From contig JBJETR010000068.1 in NCBI GenBank assembly GCA_051883415.1, forward strand, positions 1 through 6,376: a DNA stretch of 6,376 nucleotides, written 5' to 3'. The translations under genes and the position numbers were made by a program. Below are positions 1-6,376 of this stretch, piece after piece (the first letter of the stretch is position 1; each line of letters opens with the position of its first letter). Under the pieces are notes generated by a model, which saw nothing but the letters and a program-made list of their open reading frames with translations, was not told the origin of the DNA and searched no databases. Source of the stretch: HGM11368 sp051883415 (lineage in GTDB: Bacteria; Bacillota; Clostridia; Christensenellales; UBA3700).

Positions 1-1304
1 GTGGCAGTCTACATAACGTGGATTATGTCGCTTTTTTAGTTGTCAAAAATCGTTTTGGCGAAGAGATGACAGACCAAGAAAAAGACGATTTTGCCAAGCT
101 AGATAGTGCGACTATAGGTGAGGTGAACGAGGAGCTGGATACGCTTGTTATGCAAGGCGTTCTCGATAGTCCTTGCACCGTCACCCAAAATCAAAAACGT
201 GTGGGCGAAATCAAAGCCCTATGTTTGCATATTTGTCACGACTGCAACCTGAGGTGTAGATATTGTTTTGCCGACGAGGGTACCTATCACACTACGGACA
301 GGGCGTATATGTCGTTGGAAGTAGGCTGCAAAGCCGTAGACTTCCTAATATCACATAGCGGAAAAAGACGCAACTTGGAGATTGACTTCTTCGGTGGCGA
401 ACCTTTGATGAACATTGACGTAGTCAAGGGTATTGTAGACTACGCCAGAAGTAGAGAGCAAGAGAGTGGCAAGACCTTTTCTTTTACAATGACCACCAAC
501 TGCGTACTCCTAAACGACAAGACTATCGAGTGGCTCAACAAGGAGATGAGCAACGTGGTACTGAGTATTGACGGTAGACCTTGCGTGCACAATGCGGTAC
601 GCAAGAGCGTCAACGGCAAAGAGTGCTATGACGTTATCCTCAAAAATGCACAAAAGTTTAGAAGCGTGCGTGGCGACAAGTCTTACTACGTGAGAGGTAC
701 TTTTACGGCACTCAACCTTGACTTTGCAGACGACGTGGTTGCTCTCAATGACGCCGGCTTTGACCAAATATCGCTAGAGCCCGTGGTTACGGATATACCC
801 GACCTTGCTATCAAGGAGGAGCACCTCCCACGCATATTGGAGCAGTACGAAAAGCTCGCCGAGATTTATATCGATAGGCGTAAGGGCGACAAGTGGTTCA
901 ACTTTTTCCACTTTATGATTGACCTTGAGGGCGGACCTTGCGTTATCAAACGCTTGACGGGTTGCGGTTCGGGTTGTGAATATCTCGCCGTGACGCCTGA
1001 CGGAAGCCTCTATCCTTGCCACCAATTTGCCGAAAAGGAAGGATACAAAATGGGCAACGTATTTGACGGCGATATCGATATGAACGTGTCGCTTAAGTTT
1101 GCTAAGAATATCGTCACCAATAAGCCCGATTGTGCCGACTGCATAGCTAAATACTATTGTAGCGGCGGTTGCGTTGCCAACAATCTCAACTACGCAGGCT
1201 CTATGGACAAGCCTTACGCTATCAGTTGCGCCATGATGCGCAAGCGTTTTGAGCTTTCGCTGGCAATATCCGCTATAGAGGGTGCGGGGGAGAGCCAAGA
1301 ATAG
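1..1304 (+). CDS. scfB: SCIFF peptide thioether maturase, radical SAM/SPASM (5'-partial)
   Basis: This enzyme uses S-adenosylmethionine and iron-sulfur clusters in the cytoplasm to form Cys thioether cross-links in the six-cysteine SCIFF peptide (ranthipeptide family; CteB is the characterised relative). Numbering from the Val codon at base 18, residues 1 to about 55 match the RRE-like precursor-binding domain. The radical SAM motif is CNLRCRYC (C76, C80, C83), followed by the FFGGEP motif (124-129) and a SPASM/twitch region with C308, C316, C320, C334, C372, C375, C381, C385 and C404. The stretches LSIDGR, FNFFHFMIDL, GCGSGCEYLAVTPDG and YCSGGC closely match the SCIFF maturase family from memory. 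The frame is open to the window edge, and the codons before base 18 read GSLHN, which fits the family N-terminus (SG-x-x-H). The GTG at 18 is therefore probably internal and about 15-20 residues are missing. The stop is TAG at 1302. Several cysteines (53, 73, 104, 162, 189, 203) fall outside the usual ligand set. Confidence 0.93.
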   Translation, partial: GSLHNVDYVAFLVVKNRFGEEMTDQEKDDFAKLDSATIGEVNEELDTLVMQGVLDSPCTVTQNQKRVGEIKALCLHICHDCNLRCRYCFADEGTYHTTDRAYMSLEVGCKAVDFLISHSGKRRNLEIDFFGGEPLMNIDVVKGIVDYARSREQESGKTFSFTMTTNCVLLNDKTIEWLNKEMSNVVLSIDGRPCVHNAVRKSVNGKECYDVILKNAQKFRSVRGDKSYYVRGTFTALNLDFADDVVALNDAGFDQISLEPVVTDIPDLAIKEEHLPRILEQYEKLAEIYIDRRKGDKWFNFFHFMIDLEGGPCVIKRLTGCGSGCEYLAVTPDGSLYPCHQFAEKEGYKMGNVFDGDIDMNVSLKFAKNIVTNKPDCADCIAKYYCSGGCVANNLNYAGSMDKPYAISCAMMRKRFELSLAISAIEGAGESQE

Positions 1305-1344
1305 CGACTTGCAAGTTATTCTATACTTGTAGAATTTTGACGTT

Positions 1345-1383
1345 ATACGCTTTTCGTGTCTTAGAGAAGCGTATTTTTGTTTT
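1345..1383 (+). terminator. Intrinsic terminator after scfB
   Basis: An 11-bp stem pairs 1345-1355 with 1364-1374, with one G-U pair and an 8-base loop, and is followed at once by TTTTGTTTT (1375-1383). It sits 40 bases after the scfB stop and upstream of the secD promoter, so it most likely ends the scfB transcript. A weaker AT-rich hairpin (ATTCTA 1318-1323 with TAGAAT 1330-1335) just before it may be an accessory 3'-end structure. Confidence 0.8.
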
Positions 1384-1438
1384 AACACGCACATATTTAT
1401 AAAATTTTTGAGAAAAATTCATTCGCAGCCTCTTTATT

Positions 1439-1457
1439 TTGTCAAAGTTATTGACAA
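1439..1457. repeat. Inverted repeat overlapping the secD -35 box
   Basis: TTGTCAA (1439-1445) and TTGACAA (1451-1457) are perfect 7-base inverted arms separated by five bases. The right arm contains the whole -35 hexamer of the secD promoter. The position is that of a repressor operator, but one 7-base repeat in AT-rich DNA could arise by chance and no regulator gene is in the window. Confidence 0.35.
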
Positions 1458-1479
1458 TAATATTATATAAATATATAAT
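1451..1479 (+). promoter_or_regulatory. Consensus sigma-A type promoter for secDF
   Basis: The -35 box TTGACA (1451-1456) and -10 box TATAAT (1474-1479) both match consensus at all six positions, with the ideal 17-base spacer. Transcription should start near 1485-1487, giving a leader of about 63-65 bases before the secD GTG. The site lies downstream of the scfB terminator, so secD can be expressed independently of scfB. Confidence 0.85.
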
Positions 1480-1497
1480 AAAAAAGACTAAATTGTT

Positions 1498-1536
1498 ATG
1501 TCCTATCGGACTAAATGTAGAGTTGACAAATATTAG
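1498..1536 (+). other. Candidate 12-codon upstream reading frame in the secD leader
   Basis: An ATG at 1498 opens a 12-codon frame (MSYRTKCRVDKY) whose TAG stop (1534-1536) overlaps the start of the secD AGGAGG (1535-1540). It begins only about 12 bases after the predicted transcription start and has no clear ribosome binding site, so translation is doubtful. If it is translated, a ribosome stopping there would cover the secD initiation region. The peptide is too short to act like the SecM, MifM or VemP arrest peptides, which work inside the ribosome exit tunnel. Confidence 0.2.
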
Positions 1537-1540
1537 GAGG
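1535..1540 (+). promoter_or_regulatory. secD ribosome binding site, fixes the GTG start
   Basis: A full AGGAGG lies nine bases before GTG at 1550. The secD frame stays open upstream to a TTG at 1439, but that codon lies upstream of the predicted transcription start and lacks a Shine-Dalgarno. GTG at 1550 is therefore the supported start. Confidence 0.9.
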
Positions 1541-1549
1541 CAACACAAG

Positions 1550-2953
1550 GTGAACAAAGAAAAATCAATAGTGATTTTATCTATATTTACTGTATTGGTT
1601 ATCTTGGGCGGTGTATTTGCTTTCGTTTCTCTCGACAACGGAGAGCTCGGCATTACCAACTACATCGCATTCCCAAAGACAATCAAACTCGGTCTTGACC
1701 TGAGTGGTGGTGCATACGCCGTATTCGACGTAGACCAGAACGCAGTAATCGATACGACCGATACAGGCACAGATCGTAAATGGGCAGACCTCGACTCTTC
1801 CGAGAAAGAGCGTCTTCTCGAAGGTACTCGCTCTAGTCTTGAGAGCTTGTTGGTAGAAAAGGGATATACCGAAGCGCAAGTAACCACTTATGACAATCGT
1901 ATCAGAGTAGAAGTACCTGACGTAGACGATCCCGATAGAATCTTCGATTTGATTGGTCGTCCTGCAAGTTTGGAATTTAAGAAGTACGAAGGCGAGTATT
2001 CGGCAGGCAACGGCGTTTCTTACGACGATCCTATCACGGGTAAGGATATTGCCGAGACGGGCGTGACTTACAACAGCGAAACAGGCAAGTACGAGGTTGC
2101 TCTCAGATTTACTACCAAAGGAGCTAAGAAGTTCGCCGATGCAACCGAAGAAGCTAGTTCTTCTACTTCTAAGCGTATAGGTATCTATATCAACAAAGAA
2201 GAGGTAATCGCTCCGACGGTATCTTCGACTATTTCGGGAGGCAACGCATCTATCTCGGGTAACTACACTTACGAACAAGCCTACGAATTGGCTGTCAAGA
2301 TTCAAGCCGGTTCTTTCCCTCTCACCCTCAAGATGAGTGAGTCCAACACTATCACCGCAACTCTCGGTACCAATGCAATCAAAGCAGGTGTCATTGCGGG
2401 AATCGTGGGCTTGGTTCTCATTATAATTTATCTTTGCGTAATATATCGTATGATGGGTGTTGCTTCGTCTTTGTCACTTATCTACTACGCACTCACTTAC
2501 GTATTCTTACTTGCCGTATTGCCTTGGGTACAACTTACCCTCAGCGGTATAGCGGGCGTACTGTTGTCGGTAGGTATGGCAGTTGACGCCAACGTAATTA
2601 TCTTCGAAAGAATCAAAGAAGAGCATAGGGCGGGCAAGATGATGCGTACCGCCGTATCCAACGGCTTCAAGAGGTCTTACGGTGCGATTATCGACGGTAA
2701 CGTGACCACCATCATAGGCGCTATCGTGCTTATCATCGTCGGTGCGGCTTCTATCAAGGGCTTTGGTATCACGTTGCTCGTAGGTATTATATTGTCGATG
2801 CTTTCTTCCTTGTTCCTCACAAGACTGCTCCTCAGTTGCATCATGGTATGGTTCAAAGAAGAGGACGCTCCTAAATTTGCTCTCAAATACGTTGCAAACG
2901 CTACAGGAAGCGAGATTGTAAGCGAGTCTACATTGGCAAAGGAGGTAGAGTAA
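1550..2953 (+). CDS. secD: Protein translocase subunit SecD
   Basis: SecD pairs with SecF in the cytoplasmic membrane and uses the ion gradient to drive late steps of Sec-dependent export on the outer face. The 467-residue product starts with a short basic stretch and TM1 (about 7-26), followed by the first extracytoplasmic domain with the signature GLDLSGG (48-54). The domain closes at the QAGSFP element (about 252-257). Five more membrane segments follow at about 278-300, 305-325, 328-352, 383-400 and 405-432. The TM4 signature GMAVDANVIIFERIKEE is intact and includes D345, the acidic residue linked to proton movement in SecDF. The extracytoplasmic domain is shorter than that of E. coli SecD (615 residues), as is usual in Gram-positive bacteria. 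It has its own strong promoter and is followed by secF after one base, so the pair is one translationally coupled unit. Confidence 0.96.
   Translation: MNKEKSIVILSIFTVLVILGGVFAFVSLDNGELGITNYIAFPKTIKLGLDLSGGAYAVFDVDQNAVIDTTDTGTDRKWADLDSSEKERLLEGTRSSLESLLVEKGYTEAQVTTYDNRIRVEVPDVDDPDRIFDLIGRPASLEFKKYEGEYSAGNGVSYDDPITGKDIAETGVTYNSETGKYEVALRFTTKGAKKFADATEEASSSTSKRIGIYINKEEVIAPTVSSTISGGNASISGNYTYEQAYELAVKIQAGSFPLTLKMSESNTITATLGTNAIKAGVIAGIVGLVLIIIYLCVIYRMMGVASSLSLIYYALTYVFLLAVLPWVQLTLSGIAGVLLSVGMAVDANVIIFERIKEEHRAGKMMRTAVSNGFKRSYGAIIDGNVTTIIGAIVLIIVGAASIKGFGITLLVGIILSMLSSLFLTRLLLSCIMVWFKEEDAPKFALKYVANATGSEIVSESTLAKEVE
2938..2945 (+). promoter_or_regulatory. secF ribosome binding site inside the secD 3' end
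   Basis: AAAGGAGG lies within the last codons of secD, nine bases before the secF ATG at 2955. The secD stop (2951-2953) falls between this site and the start codon, which fits coupled translation and equal output of the two partners. Confidence 0.88.
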
Positions 2954-2954
2954 T

Positions 2955-4067
2955 ATGAATAAATTATACGGTACTTCCATTACCAACAAGTGGAGAATTT
3001 GGATAGTAGTTCCTTTTGTAGTATTGCTTATTGCAATCATCGTATTTGCAGGAGTGGCAATTAGTCAAAAAGACTTTAGTAAAGGTATGAATATCGGTAT
3101 TGACTTCTCGGGCGGTTCTGTCATCACTATCGTGCTCGGAGAAGGAGAGCTTGGTTCCGACGACGGCTTCAACGCTCATCTCGATAAGATATCCGACGTT
3201 ATCAAGAGCGAAGATATTGCCAATAAGACGGCAGAGTATGCTAAGTCCAACGGCGTTGATCTTCTTGCTAGTGCTGCCGTAGGCTCTATCAGTTATTCTC
3301 AAAAGTCCGACGTGGGCGAGAATATGGCTATCATTGTCAAATACGACAACGTGTCCAAGACCTTCGATAAGGACAACGCTATCACCAACTACCGCAACGA
3401 GCTCATCAAAGAGCAACTTCAAAGTATATATTCCGATGACAACGGCTACGATTCCGTCATGGTAGATATGAGCTATATCGGTGCAACGGCTTCTGCTAAG
3501 CTCATTCAGACGGCACTCATATCTTTGCTCGTTACGCTCGTGCTCATTCTAATATATATCATTATAAGATTTGAGATTTGGAGTGGTTTGGCGGCTATTA
3601 TCGCTATTGCGCACGACGTTTTGATGATGGTATGCTTGACGATTATCTTTAGAGTCCAAGTCAACAGTGCATTTATCGCTGCAATGATTACTATCGTGTC
3701 TTATTCTATCAACAACACCATCGTTGTATTCGACCGTGTGAGAGAGAATATGAAGAACGAAAAGACTTTGTCCAAGACTATGACTCTCAACAACAACGCA
3801 ATCGTTGACAAGTCGATATGGGACACCTTCTCTCGTTCCGTCAACACCACGATTACCACCATGGTTTCTATAGTAATCTTTGCGATTTTGGGTGCTTCGA
3901 GCGTTAGAGAATTTGCACTTCCTGTTATCTTCGGACTTATTGCAGGTTTCTATTCTTCGCTTGTTATTGCGCCTTCTATCTACTGCTTGATGAAGAACGC
4001 TTACGACAAGTCAAAAGCTAATAAAAAGAAGATTGCTACCGGCAAAAAACGCTACGCAGGTATGTAA
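2955..4067 (+). CDS. secF: Protein translocase subunit SecF
   Basis: SecF is the partner of SecD in the SecDF export complex. The 370-residue product has TM1 (about 13-36) and the family signature GIDFSGG (48-54), then a long extracytoplasmic domain of about 130 residues and five further membrane segments starting near 183, 209, 237, 299 and 321. The segment SINNTIVVFDRVREN (251-265) is the SecF TM4 motif. The common form is S-x-N-D-T, so N254 replaces the usual Asp. The downstream arginine in the SRS-V-N-T-T motif (R294) is kept. The product is longer than many SecF proteins (about 300 residues), mainly in the outer loop, and ends in a lysine-rich tail (about 352-366) as expected on the cytoplasmic side. 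It follows secD after one base. Confidence 0.95.
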   Translation: MNKLYGTSITNKWRIWIVVPFVVLLIAIIVFAGVAISQKDFSKGMNIGIDFSGGSVITIVLGEGELGSDDGFNAHLDKISDVIKSEDIANKTAEYAKSNGVDLLASAAVGSISYSQKSDVGENMAIIVKYDNVSKTFDKDNAITNYRNELIKEQLQSIYSDDNGYDSVMVDMSYIGATASAKLIQTALISLLVTLVLILIYIIIRFEIWSGLAAIIAIAHDVLMMVCLTIIFRVQVNSAFIAAMITIVSYSINNTIVVFDRVRENMKNEKTLSKTMTLNNNAIVDKSIWDTFSRSVNTTITTMVSIVIFAILGASSVREFALPVIFGLIAGFYSSLVIAPSIYCLMKNAYDKSKANKKKIATGKKRYAGM

Positions 4068-4084
4068 GCTGACACAACTGACTT

Positions 4085-4110
4085 AGAGGGTTGCAACGCA
4101 ACCCTCTTTT
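4085..4110 (+). terminator. Hairpin terminator or attenuator between secF and recJ
   Basis: AGAGGGTTGC (4085-4094) and GCAACCCTCT (4098-4107) form a perfect 10-bp stem with a three-base loop, 17 bases after the secF stop. The T run that follows is only four bases (4107-4110, the first of them inside the stem) before GATAAT. Termination may be partial, letting some transcripts continue into recJ, for which no convincing separate promoter is visible. Confidence 0.65.
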
Positions 4111-4118
4111 GATAATAT

Positions 4119-4124
4119 AAAGGA
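4119..4124 (+). promoter_or_regulatory. recJ ribosome binding site
   Basis: AAAGGA lies ten bases before ATG at 4135 and supports that start over the in-frame ATG at 4150, which would be 25 bases away. It is weaker than the AGGAGG sites of secD and secF, consistent with a less abundant repair protein. Confidence 0.65.
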
Positions 4125-4134
4125 AAATTCAACT

Positions 4135-6376
4135 ATGATTTCAAGCGATATGGACAGGGACGTAATTGCGGGGCAAATAGCCTCTCATTTTGGTCTTGAC
4201 AAGGTGATTGCAGACATTTTGGTTGCTCGCAATATCGATACCGTTGACAAGGTTGAGGCTTTTTTGTATCCAAAACAAGCAGATTTGACGTCACTTGACA
4301 AATACGTAGGGCTTGACGGCGTGGTTGAAAGAATAAGACGTGCCATTGACAATCGAGAAAGAGTCGTGCTTTACGGCGACTACGACTGTGACGGCATTTG
4401 TGGTGTAAGTATCTTGTATCTTCATCTTAGAGCACGAGGGGTAGACGTGTCATACTTTTTGCCAAGTAGACATACTCACGGCTACGGCTTGAGTATCGAG
4501 GCATTGGAGAGTATAGCCGAGCAAAGCTTTCCCGACCTAATTATCACCGTCGACTGTGGCATTTCTTCAAAAAACGAGGTGCAGTACGCTCAAGAGGTGC
4601 TCGGTATCGACGTGGTAGTTACCGACCACCACGAGCCTATTGCAGAGCTTCCGGAGTGCAATATTTTTAATCCTAAGTTGTCTAAAGGTTGTTTTAGAGA
4701 ACTATGCGGTGCGGGTGTTGCCCTCAGGCTTGTCGAGGCATTGGCGGGTGTGCAAGAGAGCAAAAAGTATTATGATATAGCCGCAATAGCCACCGTTGCC
4801 GACATAGTGCCGCTAGTAGAAGACAATAGAATTATCGTGTATTACGGCTTGATGCTCATCAATCGAGGATACCGCAAGGGTATTAAAATGTTAGTGGAAA
4901 GGTGCGTAAAAGGAGCGGTCAAGTCAAGCGACGTCAGCTTCAAGATTGCACCTCGTATCAATAGTGTCGGCAGATTGCAAGACGCCAATCCCGTAGTGGA
5001 GCTCTTCGTCAGCAACGATAGCTTTGTACTTAGCAACCTTATAGACGAGATAGAAAAGCTTAACGACCTCAGACAAACCATGACTACAGATCTCGCTAAG
5101 TTGTGCGACGACAGACTAGTTGGCTTTGATTTTGAGGACAATCCTATCATAGTGTTGTACGACAAATATTGGGACGACGGCATCTTGGGCATAGCTAGCG
5201 CAAGGCTTGTCAGTGAGTTCAATCGCCCCGTCATACTTCTTACCAAAAATAAGGACGTTGTCAAAGGCTCGGGCAGAAGCGTCGAGGGCGTTAATATTCT
5301 AGATTGCGTATCTGCTTGCTCTGATATCTTGCTCAAATTCGGCGGGCACAAAATGGCTTGCGGTCTATCGCTAAAAGAAGAAAACGTAGCTGAATTTATA
5401 AGGCGTATCAATGCCTTTGCTAAATCGACTATATCAAGTCAAGCTTTTGAGCCAAAGGTCGAGGCTTTTTGTCAATTAGACAGCTTTGACATCGAACTTG
5501 CCAAGCAACTTGCTTATCTCGAGCCGTACGGCGAGGGCAATAGAGAAGTGACCTTTACTACCAACCTCGGCAAGTGTGAATTTGTTCCAATCGGCAACGG
5601 CGAACACCTAAAATATCATAAGGACAACAGTGATTTTTTAGCTTTTTCGGCTATTGACAAGTTGAGTTTGCTCAACAGCCCGGCAAAGAAACAAATTAGG
5701 TTTGCTCTATCCGTCAACGTCTTCAAAAATACCGAAACTCTGCAAGTCGGAGTTCTCAACGTTATGAGCAACGACGTGGATTGCGATATGGGCGTGGCAA
5801 ACTACGTTATGCAGAGCGTGTACAAGTCGCCGCGTCAAATGCAACTTCAAAGTATTGACAAAGCACACGCCTTTGACAACGTAGCTAATACCAGATACGG
5901 CACGTGTTATTTGTGTTTCGACTACGACACCTTCAAGTCGATACCCCCTCAAATAATAGCCAAATTGAGGGTTAACAACGGCTTTAGCGATAGCGAATGT
6001 CCGTACAATAGACTCATCTACAATCCCGACGTCAACGTCAATCTTGCGTATTATAGCGATATAGTATTGTTGGAAAGAGCCCTCTCGGATAACGTGACGG
6101 CAAAAATGCAAATATCCAAAGACGCAAAGATTTGGGTAGTGGATAACGACGTTATGCTATGTAGATGTAAAGCAAAACTGCTTGATTACACGGGACTTGG
6201 CAAAGTATTCGTTGCAGTTAAAACGCTTCTTGCCGCCAAACCCTATAGCGATTATTATACTTTGTTCCAAAATATCGGCATAGAGGGCGTTTCTTGGGAA
6301 GAATTTTGCGTTGCAATGGCTGTTTTTGTAGATTTGGGTATTGTAAAATATGATAATAATGCTATAATTATTGATA
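4135..6376 (+). CDS. recJ: Single-stranded-DNA-specific exonuclease RecJ (3'-partial)
   Basis: RecJ is a cytoplasmic DHH-family nuclease that degrades single-stranded DNA 5' to 3' in recombination and mismatch or base-excision repair, using two metal ions. The frame is open from ATG 4135 to the window end (747 codons, no stop). The DHH domain shows DYDCDG (82-87), VDCG (139-142), TDHH (163-166) and VADIVPL (221-227). APRINSVGRL (272-281) precedes the DHHA1 domain with GSGRS (378-382) and FGGHKMACGL (402-411). LEPYGEGN (462-469) begins the OB-fold domain. From about residue 560 there is a further C-terminal domain typical of the longer Bacillota RecJ proteins, ending in view with a segment (AVFVDLGIVKYDNN) that resembles the extreme C-terminal part of those proteins. 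Probably only a few dozen residues lie beyond the edge. All metal-binding motifs are present, so the enzyme should be active. Confidence 0.95.
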   Translation, partial: MISSDMDRDVIAGQIASHFGLDKVIADILVARNIDTVDKVEAFLYPKQADLTSLDKYVGLDGVVERIRRAIDNRERVVLYGDYDCDGICGVSILYLHLRARGVDVSYFLPSRHTHGYGLSIEALESIAEQSFPDLIITVDCGISSKNEVQYAQEVLGIDVVVTDHHEPIAELPECNIFNPKLSKGCFRELCGAGVALRLVEALAGVQESKKYYDIAAIATVADIVPLVEDNRIIVYYGLMLINRGYRKGIKMLVERCVKGAVKSSDVSFKIAPRINSVGRLQDANPVVELFVSNDSFVLSNLIDEIEKLNDLRQTMTTDLAKLCDDRLVGFDFEDNPIIVLYDKYWDDGILGIASARLVSEFNRPVILLTKNKDVVKGSGRSVEGVNILDCVSACSDILLKFGGHKMACGLSLKEENVAEFIRRINAFAKSTISSQAFEPKVEAFCQLDSFDIELAKQLAYLEPYGEGNREVTFTTNLGKCEFVPIGNGEHLKYHKDNSDFLAFSAIDKLSLLNSPAKKQIRFALSVNVFKNTETLQVGVLNVMSNDVDCDMGVANYVMQSVYKSPRQMQLQSIDKAHAFDNVANTRYGTCYLCFDYDTFKSIPPQIIAKLRVNNGFSDSECPYNRLIYNPDVNVNLAYYSDIVLLERALSDNVTAKMQISKDAKIWVVDNDVMLCRCKAKLLDYTGLGKVFVAVKTLLAAKPYSDYYTLFQNIGIEGVSWEEFCVAMAVFVDLGIVKYDNNAIIID

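Noticed and set aside
774..1394. A 206-codon reverse-strand open frame across the 3' half of scfB
   Set aside because: It lies opposite a strongly supported gene, has no recognisable motif, and starts in the terminator region; it is a shadow frame.
1403..1419. AT-only palindrome AATTTTT-GAG-AAAAATT as a second terminator or operator
   Set aside because: It contains only A-T pairs in the arms, has no T run after it, and is expected by chance in such AT-rich DNA.
1439..1549. Upstream extension of secD to TTG at 1439 (37 extra residues)
   Set aside because: The TTG lies before the predicted transcription start and lacks a ribosome binding site, while GTG 1550 has an ideal AGGAGG and gives a normal SecD N-terminus.
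4091..4118. Possible recJ promoter TTGCAA with TAATAT at 16 bases
   Set aside because: Each box matches consensus at only four of six positions, the -35 overlaps the hairpin, and transcription would start at about 4125, downstream of the ribosome binding site.
4842..5411. A 189-codon reverse-strand open frame inside recJ
   Set aside because: It is fully antisense to the RecJ DHH/DHHA1 region, has low-complexity Ser/Leu-rich content and no domain; a codon-usage shadow.
1..6376. CRISPR arrays, tRNA/rRNA genes, transposases or attachment sites
   Set aside because: No regularly spaced repeats, RNA gene signatures or mobile-element proteins were seen; the window is almost fully occupied by core genes.

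Overview
The window carries a conserved clostridial gene block, all on the + strand: scfB (SCIFF/ranthipeptide radical SAM maturase, cut at its 5' end by the window), secD, secF and recJ (cut at its 3' end). A SCIFF maturase directly upstream of secDF and recJ, together with strong AGGAGG-type ribosome binding sites, low-to-middle GC and AT-rich gaps, points to a member of the Clostridia (Bacillota). An uncultured gut-type lineage is plausible, but no lower rank can be supported from sequence alone.

Layout. Bases 1-1304 encode the ScfB maturase. A 245-base gap (1305-1549) holds an intrinsic terminator closing the upstream unit (1345-1383), a perfect-consensus sigma-A type promoter (TTGACA, 17 bases, TATAAT; 1451-1479) with an inverted repeat over its -35 box, and a roughly 60-base leader that contains a 12-codon reading frame ending in the secD Shine-Dalgarno. 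secD (1550-2953, GTG start) and secF (2955-4067) are separated by one base. A 10-bp GC-containing hairpin with a short T run (4085-4110) lies between secF and recJ (4135 to beyond 6376).

How the genes relate. SecD and SecF form the membrane complex that helps SecYEG finish protein export using the ion gradient. ScfB installs thioether cross-links in the small Cys-rich SCIFF peptide, whose gene is normally immediately upstream and therefore just outside the window. RecJ is a 5'-3' single-strand DNA exonuclease of recombination and repair with no known functional tie to secretion; it is a conserved chromosomal neighbour. The scfB unit and the secDF(-recJ) unit appear to be transcribed separately.

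This is mostly core chromosome. No mobile element, CRISPR array, tRNA or rRNA is visible. The points most worth a second look are the SCIFF maturase with several unusual cysteines, the SecF Asp-to-Asn change at a normally charged membrane position, and the compact control region ahead of secD.
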